From Candidatus Dechloromonas phosphorivorans (GTDB lineage: Bacteria > Pseudomonadota > Gammaproteobacteria > Burkholderiales > Rhodocyclaceae), in contig JADJMS010000035.1 of NCBI GenBank assembly GCA_016709495.1, positions 1 to 21,325 on the forward strand: DNA of 21,325 bases. The letters run 5' to 3'. Below are positions 9,979 to 18,332 of this stretch, piece after piece; position 1 is the first letter of the stretch; each line of letters opens with the position of its first letter. The notes under the pieces are model-generated. The model ran no database searches. It had not been told where the DNA came from and worked only from the letters and a program-made list of their open reading frames with translations. The position numbers were made by a program, and so were the translations under genes.

Positions 9979-10007
9979 TCTGGACTCATCCAGACTTGAT
10001 TTTTTTT
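9979..10007 (+). terminator. Rho-independent terminator after the acyltransferase gene
   Basis: A perfect 6-bp stem TCTGGA/TCCAGA (9979-9984 and 9989-9994) with loop CTCA is followed five bases later by a run of eight T (10000-10007). It lies 10 bases after the acyltransferase stop. The short gap between stem and T-run lowers certainty. Confidence 0.6.
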
Positions 10008-10104
10008 CGTCCTGAATGTGTTTGCCAATGCCTTTGAGGCGTCATAGTGATATGGCTCCCAGCTTTCCGGGGGTAACTATCGCGATCGCATGGTCAAAGT
10101 ATTT

Positions 10105-11926
10105 CTATTCCACCGTTACCGATTTTGCCAGATTGCGCGGCTTGTTCACGTCAGTCCCCTTAACCAAGGCGGCATGATATGACAGCAACTGGAGCGGGAT
10201 GACGTGCAGAATCGGCGATAGTTCGCCGTAGTGCTCCGGCAAACGCAGGATGTGAACCCCTTCGGATTCGACAATTTCAGAATCCTTGTCGGCAAAGACG
10301 TAAAGCTCACCGCCGCGTGCCTGAACTTCCTTGAGGTTGGACTTCAGCTTGTCGATCAACTGGTCGTTGGGGGCGATGGAAATCACCGGCATGTCGCTAT
10401 CCACCAGCGCCAGCGGGCCATGCTTCAACTCACCGGCGGGATAGGCTTCGGCGTGGATGTACGATATTTCCTTGAGCTTCAGCGCGCCTTCCATGGCGAT
10501 CGGGTAGTGCATGCCGCGCCCGAGGAAGAGTGCGTGGTGTTTGTCGGCAAAACGCTGAGCCCATACTTTAATTTCACTTTCCAGCTCAATACCTTGTTGA
10601 CCGCAACCGGCAGATGGCGCAGCTGTTCAATATAGGATGCTTCCTGTTCCGGCGTCAGGCGTTGCTTGAGTTTGGCCATGACCAGCGTCAGCACAAACAG
10701 GGCGGCAAGCTGGGTGGTGAAGGCCTTGGTTGAGGCGACGCCGATTTCCGGGCCGGCGCGGGTGATGAAGCGCAGGGCGCATTGGCGGACGATGGCAGAT
10801 TCGGGGACGTTGCAGATGGCTAGCGTTGTCGTTTGGCCGAGTGACTTGGCGTGGCGGAAGGCGGCCAAGGTGGCAGGAGTTTCGCCGGACTGCGAGATGG
10901 CGACGATTAGCTGACGGGGATTGGGGACTGAAGTGCGATAGCGGTATTCGCTGGCAATTTCGACATTGCATGGCACGCCGGCGAGGGCTTCAAGCCAGTA
11001 GCGGGCGGTGTAGCCGGAGTGGCTGCTGGTGCCGCAGGCGAGAATGAGGATGGAGTCGACATCGGCCATCAAATTGGCTGCTTCGGCGCCGAAGATGCCA
11101 GGCTGGATGGATTTGCTGCCGCCGACGATTTCGAGGGTATTGGCCAGTGCTTCGGGTTGCTCGAAGATTTCCTTTTGCATGTAGTGCTGGTAGTTGCCGA
11201 GTTCGACGGCGGCGGCAGAAAGCTGGGAAACATTGACCGGGCGCTCGACCGGCGTGCCGTCGAGGCGGGTGATTCTGACGCTGGTTGCGGTCAGCTCGGC
11301 AATATCGCCATTTTCCAGATAGACCATGTTGCGGGTGACTTGCAGCAAGGCCGAGGCATCGGAAGCGGCGTAGTTGCCGGTGTCGGATACGCCAAGCAGC
11401 AGTGGCGAGCCTTCGCGGAAACGATGATCTTGCCCGGCTGGTTCTGGTCAATCACTGCGATGGCGTAGGCCCCCACCAGGTGGCGGCAGGCGATCTGTAC
11501 GGCCTTGAGCAGGTCCGGCTCGGTCTTCAGTGTGGACTGGATCAGGTGGGCGATGCTTTCGGTGTCGGTGTCCGAGGTGAAGACGTAGCCTTGGGCAGTG
11601 AGTTCGCCGCGCAAGGTTTCGTAGTTTTCGATGATGCCGTTGTGGACAACAGCGATGCTGCCGGAAACGTGCGGGTGCGCATTGCGTTCGGAAGGAATGC
11701 CATGCGTCGCCCAACGGGTGTGGGCAATACCGGTGATGGCGCTAGTGCCCGCCGAGGCTGCTTCGAGTTCAGCGACGCGACCGGTGGAGCGGACGCGCTC
11801 AATCTCGCTATGGCCGATGACGGCCAGACCGGCGGAGTCATATCCGCGATATTCGAGTTTCTTGAGCCCTTCGACGAGGACGGGAACGATGTTCTTGCCG
11901 GCTGCTGCCGCGACGATGCCGCACAT
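10105..11926 (-). CDS. glmS: Glutamine--fructose-6-phosphate aminotransferase (GlmS), two frameshifts
   Basis: Cytoplasmic enzyme making glucosamine-6-phosphate, the entry point to UDP-GlcNAc for peptidoglycan and LPS. The N-terminus MCGIVAAAAGKNIVPVLVEG provides the catalytic Cys2 of the glutaminase domain, followed by LEYRGYDSAGLAV, HTRWATHG and AVVHNGIIENYE. The isomerase part has LACGTSSHSGY, AISQSGETPATLAA and, near the end, YPAGELKHGPLAL and KPRNLAKSVTVE. The full span corresponds to about 607 residues, the normal length. One base is missing near 11418, where VSAKA should read VSREGSPLLLG. One base is surplus near 10588, where LSWKVK should read ELESEIKVWA. GlmS is normally essential, so these are probably sequencing errors. 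The ATG follows the epimerase stop by nine bases, and an AAGGA in that stop region serves as ribosome binding site, so the two are one operon. Confidence 0.95.
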
Positions 11927-11935
11927 AATGGATCC

Positions 11936-12941
11936 TTATACCTTGTAGTAATCGCGATACCAGGTGATGAAGCGGTTAACGCCTTCCTGGATGGGGGCGG
12001 CCGGGACGAAGCCGACCCAGTCCTAACAAATCGGTATTGGCGTAAGTAGCTGGCACGTCGCCATCCTGCAACGGCAATAGGCGTTTTTCAGCCTTTTGGC
12101 TCAAGGCATTTTCGATGGCGCCGATGAAGTCGAGCAAGGGCACCGGGTTGTTGTTGCCAATATTGAAGACGCGATAGGGTGCGGTGCTGGTCGCCGGGTC
12201 GGCAGAAATCGAGTCATATTCCGCGTTGACCGCAGCATTGCGATCCATAACACGAATCACGCCTTCGACGATGTCGTCCACGTAGGTGAAATCGCGTTGC
12301 ATGTTACCGTGATTGAAAACATCAATTGGTCGGCCTTCTAGGATGGCTTTGGTAAACAGGAAGAGCGCCATGTCCGGGCGACCCCACGGGCCATAGACGG
12401 TGAAAAAGCGCAGTCCGGTGGTCGGTAGCTTGTAAAGATGGCTATACGTGTGAGCCATCAACTCATTGGCCTTCTTGGTGGCGGCGTACAGGCTGACCGG
12501 GTGATCGACGCTGTCGTGCTCGGAGAAGGGCATCTTGGTGTTGCCGCCATAAACGCTGGAGCTGGAGGCGTATACCAGATGCTGCACCTGATGGTGGCGG
12601 CAGCCTTCTAGAATATTGATGAAGCCGACCAGATTGCTATCCACGTAAGCGTGTGGATTCTGGATCGAATAGCGAACGCCGGCTTGCGCGGCGAGGTGGA
12701 TGACCTTGTCGAATTTCTCTTCGGCGAACAGTTTTTCCATCCCGGCGCGGTCAGCCACATCGAGTTTTACAAAGCTGAAGCCGGGCAGGACGGTCAGGCG
12801 CTTGAGCCGGTTTTCCTTGAGCGACACTTCGTAGTAATCGTTGAGATTGTCGAGGCCAACGACTTGATCGCCGCGCGCCAGCAGGCGCAGCGTAGTGGTC
12901 ATGCCGATAAAGCCGGCGGCGCCGGTAACGAGAATTTTCAC
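11936..12941 (-). CDS. UDP-glucuronate 4-epimerase (NAD-dependent, CapI-type), one frameshift near the 3' end
   Basis: A short-chain dehydrogenase/reductase-type epimerase that would interconvert UDP-glucuronate and UDP-galacturonate for LPS or surface glycan. GTG at 12939-12941 is chosen because an AAGGGTG lies just upstream and the protein then begins VKILVTGAAGFIG, with the NAD-binding G-x-x-G-x-x-G at residues 7-13. Further motifs are HLAAQAGVRYS (82-92), ASSSSVYGG (125-133), the catalytic Tyr152-x3-Lys156 in SLYAATKKAN, FFTVYGPWGRPDMALF, and QRDFTYVDDIVEG. The G-RPDMA and AGVRYS wording is typical of the GlcA-epimerase subgroup rather than GalE. A frame change near 12022 separates YANTDLL from DWVGFVPAAPIQEGVNRFIT, which ends YRDYYKV and TAA. 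Length about 335 residues is normal. It lies between a core glycosyltransferase (29 bases upstream) and glmS. Confidence 0.88.
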
Positions 12942-12970
12942 GAATTCACCCTTATTTGATTTGTTGAATT

Positions 12971-13741
12971 TTAGCGCAGCACAGCATCGGCAGTTTGACG
13001 TTCCAGCATTTTGGAATACTTGATGAAGCTGTTGAAACAACCAATGCTGATGTGAATCAGGCCGGGTAGGCCATCGCGGAAGCCTTGGCGGATGAAATAG
13101 AATTTGATGAAGCGAATGATCGGACTCAGGGCCAGTCGCCCAAATGTTGCCCGCTTACCGGCGGCCAGCGCCATGTCGGCGGCGAGCGAGGTGTAGCGAT
13201 TCTGTTTTGTCAGATAACTGGCCAGTGATTCGGCTGAGTCATGCAACAAATCGCCTTTCAGTTCGCCCGTTGCCGATTGCGTTTCTACCTTTTCATGTAC
13301 CGCATCATCCGACCAGCGTGCCTGGCGGCGATCAAAAAGGCGCAAGCTCCAATCCGGGTAGCCCTCGCCATGCTTTAAATAGCGGCCAAGGAAGCGATTG
13401 CAGCGCGGAAAACGAAATGTTGCGGTCAACGGGTTTTTAAGCGCATTTTTTATTGATGCCTGCAATTCCGGTGAAACCCGTTCGTCAGCATCCAGACAAA
13501 GCACCCAGTCATGCACAGCAGAATCGACGGCAAATTGTTTTTGCGGACCAAAACCCAACCAATTCTGGTCGATGACACGGGCGCCATAACGCATCGCCAA
13601 AGCCTGTGTGCCATCCGTGCTGCCGGAATCGATCACCACAATGTCGTCGACAAAATCGATACTCTTCAAGCATTCCTCCAATTGCGAGGCGGCATTGAGC
13701 GTAATGATGGCAACGGAAAGCGGCTGGCGCGTGACTGGCAT
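12971..13741 (-). CDS. LPS core biosynthesis glycosyltransferase, GT2 (WaaE-like)
   Basis: An intact 256-residue GT-A enzyme of the WaaE/KdtX-like group, members of which add a beta-linked glucose to heptose I of the LPS inner core. The N-terminus LSVAIITLNAASQLEECLKS is followed by IVVIDSGSTDGT (34-45), WLGFGPQKQFAVD (61-73), and the metal-binding LDADE at 83-87 (Asp84-x-Asp86). Then come FRFPRCNRFLGRYLKHGEGY, WSLRLFDRR and DDAVHEKV, all standard for this group, and a basic amphipathic C-terminal region (FIKFYFIRQGFRDGLPGL) suited to membrane association. It is divergent from waaC across only 39 bases and is the first gene of the operon with the epimerase and glmS. No clear ribosome binding site precedes its ATG. 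Confidence 0.85.
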   Translation of the reverse strand: MPVTRQPLSVAIITLNAASQLEECLKSIDFVDDIVVIDSGSTDGTQALAMRYGARVIDQNWLGFGPQKQFAVDSAVHDWVLCLDADERVSPELQASIKNALKNPLTATFRFPRCNRFLGRYLKHGEGYPDWSLRLFDRRQARWSDDAVHEKVETQSATGELKGDLLHDSAESLASYLTKQNRYTSLAADMALAAGKRATFGRLALSPIIRFIKFYFIRQGFRDGLPGLIHISIGCFNSFIKYSKMLERQTADAVLR

Positions 13742-13742
13742 T

Positions 13743-13748
13743 TATAAT
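13743..13748 (+). promoter_or_regulatory. Candidate -10 element for waaC-waaA
   Basis: A perfect TATAAT lies in the 39-base gap between the divergent core genes, 32 bases before the waaC ATG, giving a predicted short leader. No convincing TTGACA-like hexamer is seen 16-18 bases upstream. On the opposite strand TAAAAT (complement of 13768-13773) could serve the waaE-like gene. Confidence 0.4.
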
Positions 13749-13780
13749 CGCGACTTTGAAAGACGCCATTTTATCTGCCG

Positions 13781-14737
13781 ATGCGCATATTGATCGTGAA
13801 AACTTCCTCGCTCGGCGACGTTATCCACAATTTGCCGGTGGTGAGCGACATCCATCAGCATTTTCTGGATGCAATCATCGACTGGTGTGTGGAAGAGAGC
13901 TTTGCCGCCATTCCGCGCCTGCATCCCGGCGTTAACGAAGTGATTCCTGTTGCCTTGCGGCGCTGGAAGAAAAATTTGTTATGCCGCCAAACCTGGCAAG
14001 AGGTAAAAGTGTTTCGGCAAAGCATCGCCCGCCAGCACTACGATCTGGTCCTCGATACGCAAGGCTTGCTCAAAAGCGCCTTGATCACGCGTCAAGCGCG
14101 TGGTGTCAAATGCGGTTATGACGCAAATTCGGCCCGCGAGCCGATCGCCGCACGCTTTTATGATCGCTGTTACGCGGTGTCGAAAACCGTCCACGCAGTG
14201 ACGCGTAACCGACTGTTGGCTGCTGCTGCACTGAGTTATGTTGCTGATCCCGAGATGAATTTCGGCATCTCTGCGCCGTCGACCGTAACAAACTGGCTGC
14301 CAGCAACGCGCTATGTCGTCTTGCTGACGGCGACCAGTCGCAATGATAAATTGTGGCCAGAGTCTCATTGGCAGGAGCTGGCAAAGCACCTCAAGGCACA
14401 AGGTTTCAACGCCGTCTTTCCGGGTGGCAGCAAGCCTGAACGTGAGCGGGCAGCCAGACTGGCTGCTGCTTTGCCGGGGGCGATTGCCGCGCCAACTCTG
14501 AGTCTGCCTGAGCTGGCCGGCTTGCTTGCCCGGGCTAGTGCTGTGGTTGGTGTTGATACCGGTTTAAGCCATCTGGCAGTTGCTTTGAATGTACCAACCG
14601 TCGCCATTTACACTGCGACAGATCCCGCACTGACCGGGGTTTTTGGCAGTGGTTTCCACCGCAATCTGGGCGGCAAAGCACAAATACCCAGCGTCCATTC
14701 GGTGCTTGAAGCCTTGAAACCGGTACTCGGTGCATGA
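13781..14737 (+). CDS. waaC: Lipopolysaccharide heptosyltransferase I (WaaC)
   Basis: GT9-family enzyme that transfers the first L-glycero-D-manno-heptose from ADP-heptose to Kdo of lipid A at the cytoplasmic membrane face. The intact 318-residue protein begins MRILIVKTSSLGDVIHNLPV, which carries Asp13 in the position of the catalytic Asp of E. coli WaaC. The middle part has YDLVLDTQGLLKSALITRQA and GYDANSAREPIAARFYDRCY, matching the LDxQGLxKSA and REPxAxxFY motifs. The donor site is GVDTGLSHLAVALNVPTVAI, followed by YTATDPALTG. No strong Shine-Dalgarno sequence precedes the ATG at 13781. The stop overlaps the waaA start as ATGA, so translation is coupled. Next to waaA and the WaaE-like gene it forms the conserved inner-core locus. 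Confidence 0.93.
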   Translation: MRILIVKTSSLGDVIHNLPVVSDIHQHFLDAIIDWCVEESFAAIPRLHPGVNEVIPVALRRWKKNLLCRQTWQEVKVFRQSIARQHYDLVLDTQGLLKSALITRQARGVKCGYDANSAREPIAARFYDRCYAVSKTVHAVTRNRLLAAAALSYVADPEMNFGISAPSTVTNWLPATRYVVLLTATSRNDKLWPESHWQELAKHLKAQGFNAVFPGGSKPERERAARLAAALPGAIAAPTLSLPELAGLLARASAVVGVDTGLSHLAVALNVPTVAIYTATDPALTGVFGSGFHRNLGGKAQIPSVHSVLEALKPVLGA

Positions 14738-15993
14738 CAAGCTTTTTCTACAGCCTGGTTTTTTATCTGGCGACGCCGTTAATCTTGCTGCGCCTGCTCT
14801 GGCGTGCGCGCAAGCAGCCGGCGTATTTGCTGCATTTGGGCGAGCGCTTCGGGTTTTATGGGACCAAACCAAAGCAGCCCTTGATTTGGGTGCATGCCGT
14901 TTCAGTAGGCGAAACGCGCGCCGCCCAGCCGCTGATTGAAGCGCTACAGGCGCGTTGGCCGGATCACGGCATCTTGCTGACCTGCATGACGCCAACCGGC
15001 CGTGCCGCTGGGCAAGAGGTGTATGGCGATAGCGTAACTCAGGCCTACCTGCCCTACGATATGCCTGTTACGGTCGACCGCTTTTTTCGCCATTTTTTTC
15101 CGCAATTCGGTGTGCTGATGGAAACCGAAGTCTGGCCCAATCTGCTCGCCGCAGCACAACGTCACGCAGTGCCGGTTATGCTGGCTAATGCTCGGTTGTC
15201 GGCCCGTTCGGCGCGGGGCTATGGGCGCATAAAATCGCTGGTACGTCCAGCCTTTGCGGCATTCAAGGCGGTCGCTGCGCAAACGCCGCAGGATGCACAG
15301 CGCTTGAGCGCACTTGGTGTTTCAACTGCTGAAGTCTGCGGCAACCTCAAGTTTGATGTCACGCCGGCAGAAGATAAATTGGCCTTGGGCCGGCACTGGC
15401 GTGCCTTGCTTGGTAACCGGCAAGTCTGGCTGGCGGCCAGTACCCGCGAAGGTGAAGAGCAGTTAATTCTTGCCGCGTGGCGTGTTTTGGCCATGCCGGA
15501 AGCGATATTGGTTCTCGTGCCGCGTCACCCGCAACGTTTTGCCGAAGTGGCGGCTTTGCTGACTGCTGAAGATATTTCTTTTGTCCGGCGCAGTCTAGGC
15601 TTGCTTAACGCCGCAACGCAAGTCTGGCTCGGTGACAGCATGGGCGAAATGGCCGCCTACTATGCAATGGCTGACCTAGCATTTATTGGCGGCAGTTTGC
15701 TGCCATTGGGCGGACAAAACCTGATTGAAGCCGCAGCCTGTGGTTGTCCCGTGCTGGTTGGGCCACATACTTTCAATTTTACGCAGGCAACGGAAGATGC
15801 CATTGCCGCAGGTGCAGCGCAGCGCGTGCTTGATGCTGACGCATTGGGTCGGCAGCTTAGGTTCTTGTTCTCGAGTCCGGATCAACTAGCCGGAATGCGC
15901 AAATCAGCCGTCAATTTCGCCGCCGCACATCGTGGTGCAACTGCTAAAACTGTCGCCCTTATTGAGCGAGCGTTGGGTCGAGCAGCGCGTTAA
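14734..15993 (+). CDS. waaA: 3-deoxy-D-manno-octulosonic acid transferase (WaaA/KdtA)
   Basis: GT30 enzyme adding Kdo from CMP-Kdo to the lipid A precursor. The intact 419-residue protein has an N-terminal membrane anchor (SFFYSLVFYLATPLILLRLL), then GERFGFYG and WVHAVSVGETRAAQPLIEAL. Glu60 in SVGE falls at the position of the catalytic base of characterised KdtA. Next are TCMTPTGR, YLPYDMP, METEVWPNLL, and NARLSARSARGY. The C-terminal donor domain has STREGEE, LVPRHPQRF, FIGGSLLPLGGQNLIEAAAC and VGPHTFNF, all diagnostic. It starts inside the waaC stop. Its last 35 bases overlap the 3' end of the convergent tolC-like gene. Confidence 0.95.
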   Translation: MTSFFYSLVFYLATPLILLRLLWRARKQPAYLLHLGERFGFYGTKPKQPLIWVHAVSVGETRAAQPLIEALQARWPDHGILLTCMTPTGRAAGQEVYGDSVTQAYLPYDMPVTVDRFFRHFFPQFGVLMETEVWPNLLAAAQRHAVPVMLANARLSARSARGYGRIKSLVRPAFAAFKAVAAQTPQDAQRLSALGVSTAEVCGNLKFDVTPAEDKLALGRHWRALLGNRQVWLAASTREGEEQLILAAWRVLAMPEAILVLVPRHPQRFAEVAALLTAEDISFVRRSLGLLNAATQVWLGDSMGEMAAYYAMADLAFIGGSLLPLGGQNLIEAAACGCPVLVGPHTFNFTQATEDAIAAGAAQRVLDADALGRQLRFLFSSPDQLAGMRKSAVNFAAAHRGATAKTVALIERALGRAAR

Positions 15994-17291
15994 CCGCGCT
16001 GACGTCTTCCTCGCCCAGCGCGCCAACTGCCGCCTTGAGTCGGAATTGCGACATCAACGTGTCAAGCACAGACTTGGCAAAATCACGACGCGTTACATAA
16101 AGCTGGTTTTCGGCATTTAGCACATCAATATTGATGCGCACACCGACTTCATAGCCTAGCTTGTTCGACTCAAGTGCTGACTGTGAAGAAACCAGTGCCG
16201 CCTTCAAAGCTTTGACCTGAGCCAATCCATTAACCACGCCCAGATAATTTTGCCGCGCGTTCAGCGCTGCATTACGCTTTGCCGCTTCGAGCGCAGATTC
16301 GGACGCGGCACGATTGGCAGAGGCTTCACGTGTGCGAGAGCTCACTGCGCCACCCTGAAAGATCGGGATATTGAGCTGAACGCCGATATTTTTACTGTCG
16401 GAATCAAGCAGGCCAAAAGAGGTTGAGCCGTAGGATTTGTTGCTGCCGACGTTGGCGACTAGATCAAGGGTCGGATAGTGGCCGGCACGCTGCTTGTCTA
16501 CTTCGCGGGCAGCAATGCTTGCTGCCGCCTGTTGAACCTGAACGGCGATGCCATTTGTTTCAGCGGCAGACACCCATTCCTTCATGTCGCTCGGCTGGGG
16601 CGGTGACAACTCGGCGCCCCTTGCGCGGCGGCGCGAGGGTGCTTGGTTCCTTGCCGGTAATCGATTGCAGTATGCGTTGGCGGACTTCCAGATCACTTTC
16701 CGCTGCGATTTCCTGAGCTGAAGCGAGGTCATAACGAGCTTGTGCTTCGTGCGTGTCGGTGATCGTTGCTGTGCCTACTTCAAAGCTTTTCTTGGCCAGT
16801 TCAAGTTGCTGGACAATGGCCAGCTTGTTGGCGTTAACTGCCTTCAGGTTTTCAGTTGCGTAAATTACGTCAAAGTAAGCCTGAGCTACTCGCAGGATTA
16901 AATCCTGGCGCGCTTGGACGAAATTGGCTTCCGCCTGAACAACCTGTAATTTTGACTGGTCGTAGCCGACCCAGTTCTGCCAGCGGAACAGGGGCTGGGA
17001 TAGTGAAAGGTTGTAACCGTTGCTGTTGAAGTGTGGCTTGGCCAAAGTAGAGCCGCCGTGAAAGGCAATCTCGTTCTCGTTCCAGACCGTATTGCCCGAA
17101 AGCGTCAGGCTGGGCAAAAGGCCGGCGCGGGCCTGTGGGGTTTTCTCGCGACCGGCATCCAGCGTCGAACGGGCGGCGGAAAACGTCGGATCATTATCGA
17201 TGGCATCGCGGTAAACCTGCATCAGGTCGGCCGCCAAAACATTCGAAACGAGGAGCGGGGTGGCCAGCAGCCAAGCTAATTTTTTCATCAT
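15959..17291 (-). CDS. tolC: TolC-family outer-membrane efflux channel protein, one frameshift
   Basis: Outer-membrane/periplasmic channel for type I secretion and RND or MFS efflux. Two adjacent ATGs (17289-17291 and 17286-17288) precede a clear signal peptide, KKLAWLLATPLLVSNVLA, cleaved before ADLMQVYRDAIDNDPTF, the characteristic TolC N-terminus. Other signs are SLSQPLFRWQNWVGYDQSKL, AQAYFDVIYATENL, FEVGTATITDTHEAQARYDL, and in the second repeat NIGVQLNIPIFQGGAVSSRT and ARQNYLGVVNGLAQVKAL. These are the two internally similar halves of the family. A frame change near 16617 splits it at TGKEPSTLAPPRKG / AELSPPQPSDMKEWV. The total of about 444 residues is normal. It is the last gene of a minus-strand run, four bases after the rhodanese stop. 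A local TetR gene heads the same run. Confidence 0.9.
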
Positions 17292-17295
17292 GCTC

Positions 17296-17619
17296 TCAGT
17301 AACGGCGGAAATTGGGATCGACCTCCCCGGCCCAGGCGTCCACACCGCCGGTCAGGTTGTAAAGTGAAGCGAAACCCTTGCGTTCGAGAAACATGGCAAC
17401 CTGCATGCTGCGCGCACCGTGATGACAAATGACGACAATTTCGTCATTTTCATTCAGCTCATTGCAGCGGACAGGAACCAGATGCATGGGAAGGGCTTGC
17501 GAGCCGGGCAGGCTGCACATTTCCACTTCCCACGGTTCGCGCACATCAAGCAGGACCGGTTTTGGGCGGCTGTCATCAGCCAGCCAATCGGCCAATTCTC
17601 GTGCGCGGATGTGTTGCAT
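17296..17619 (-). CDS. Rhodanese-domain sulfurtransferase (GlpE-like)
   Basis: A single-domain rhodanese of 107 residues. VLLDVREPWEVEMCSLPGSQ carries the conserved LDVREPxE-x-G pattern. The active-site loop is CHHGARS with Cys65 as the persulfide-forming residue, and LTGGVDAWAGEVDP near the C-terminus is the usual GG-x-xAW motif. No signal peptide is seen, so it is cytoplasmic. Its ATG overlaps the stop of the methyltransferase gene by one base (TGATG), and tolC follows four bases after its stop, so all three are probably co-transcribed. Sulfur acceptor and physiological role are unknown. The gene appears intact. Confidence 0.9.
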   Translation of the reverse strand: MQHIRARELADWLADDSRPKPVLLDVREPWEVEMCSLPGSQALPMHLVPVRCNELNENDEIVVICHHGARSMQVAMFLERKGFASLYNLTGGVDAWAGEVDPNFRRY

Positions 17620-18272
17620 CAGAACGTAAACCCGGGTTTCGGGCTAACTCCGTCAAGACAGGGGATAACGGTCTCGAACAGGTTGATCGTGTTGTAAATG
17701 CCATCAGCGGTACAGGTGATCAGTTGAGCTTCCATGACCGGCGCTTCGCCAACCACTATGGCCAGACGGCCGCCAACGCGAAGTTGCTTGAGTAATGCTT
17801 CCGGGACGACTGGAACGGCGGCAGAAACCACGATTGCATCGTAAGGCCCACGCTGTGACCAGCCTTTGGCGCCACAACCGGTTTCGATGGTGATATTAGT
17901 GATGCCGGCGCGCTGGATGTTTTCGCGGGCGAATTCAGCCAGTTCAGCGCGACATTCAACGGTCACGACATGGTCGGCACGAGCGGCCAGTAGCGCAGCC
18001 ATATAGCCGCTGCCGGTACCGATTTCGAGAACCTTGTCGGTTTTCTTGATGCCCAGTTCCTGCAGGAGCTTGGCTTCAACGCGCGGAGCCAGCATGACCT
18101 GACCGCTGCCGATGGGGAGTTCCATGTCGGCAAAAGCCAGGTTGCGATAGGCTGCCGGCACGAAATCTTCGCGCTTGACAACAAATAACAGGTCGAGCAC
18201 CGTCGGATCCAGCACCTCCCAGGGGCGAATCTGCTGCTCAATCATATTGAAACGGGCTTGCTCGATGTTCAT
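17619..18272 (-). CDS. Protein-L-isoaspartate O-methyltransferase family protein (Pcm-like)
   Basis: An intact 217-residue SAM-dependent methyltransferase. The start ATG at 18272 has GGAG eight bases upstream. The N-terminus MNIEQARFNMIEQQIRPWEV and REDFVPAAYRNLAFADMELP match the Pcm family. Motif I is VLEIGTGSGYMAALLA, followed by VVTVECRAELAEFARENIQR and YDAIVVSAAVPVVPEALLKQ. Classical Pcm has a Gln-Thr-Ile-Ser segment after GxGQ, whose Ser is important for activity. Here the text is GSGQVMLAPRVEAKLLQELG, with no such Ser. It may therefore be a related methyltransferase rather than an isoaspartate-repair enzyme. It heads the run Pcm-like, rhodanese, tolC. Confidence 0.85.
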   Translation of the reverse strand: MNIEQARFNMIEQQIRPWEVLDPTVLDLLFVVKREDFVPAAYRNLAFADMELPIGSGQVMLAPRVEAKLLQELGIKKTDKVLEIGTGSGYMAALLAARADHVVTVECRAELAEFARENIQRAGITNITIETGCGAKGWSQRGPYDAIVVSAAVPVVPEALLKQLRVGGRLAIVVGEAPVMEAQLITCTADGIYNTINLFETVIPCLDGVSPKPGFTF

Positions 18273-18291
18273 AGTGTTCTCCGCAGGCTAA

Positions 18292-18311
18292 ATATTAGCA
18301 TGAGCTAATAT
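18292..18311. promoter_or_regulatory. Inverted repeat between tetR and the pcm-like gene
   Basis: ATATTAGC-ATGA-GCTAATAT is a perfect 8-bp inverted repeat, 20 bases upstream of the methyltransferase start and within the 60-base gap after tetR. It has no T-run on either strand and is A+T-rich, so it resembles a protein-binding operator more than a terminator. Its sequence differs from the tetR operator. Confidence 0.45.
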
Positions 18312-18332
18312 ATTGTTTCCGATAAAACAAAA

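Noticed and set aside
10082..10089. GCGATCGC palindrome just after glmS
   Set aside because: Single 8-mer occurrence with no stem or T-run and no second copy noticed. No basis for a regulatory or terminator call.
10010..10104. Search for a glmS terminator on the minus strand (GCCT-CAA-AGGC near 10033-10043)
   Set aside because: A 4-bp stem without a following T-run on the minus strand is too weak.
11402..12049. Long plus-strand open frame of 215 codons opposite glmS and the epimerase
   Set aside because: It is antisense to well-identified conserved genes, low in complexity (Gly/Asp/Val-rich) and typical of the shadow frame of G+C-rich coding DNA.
17419..17795. Plus-strand frames opposite the rhodanese and Pcm-like genes
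   Set aside because: Both minus-strand genes are intact and recognisable, so these are shadows.
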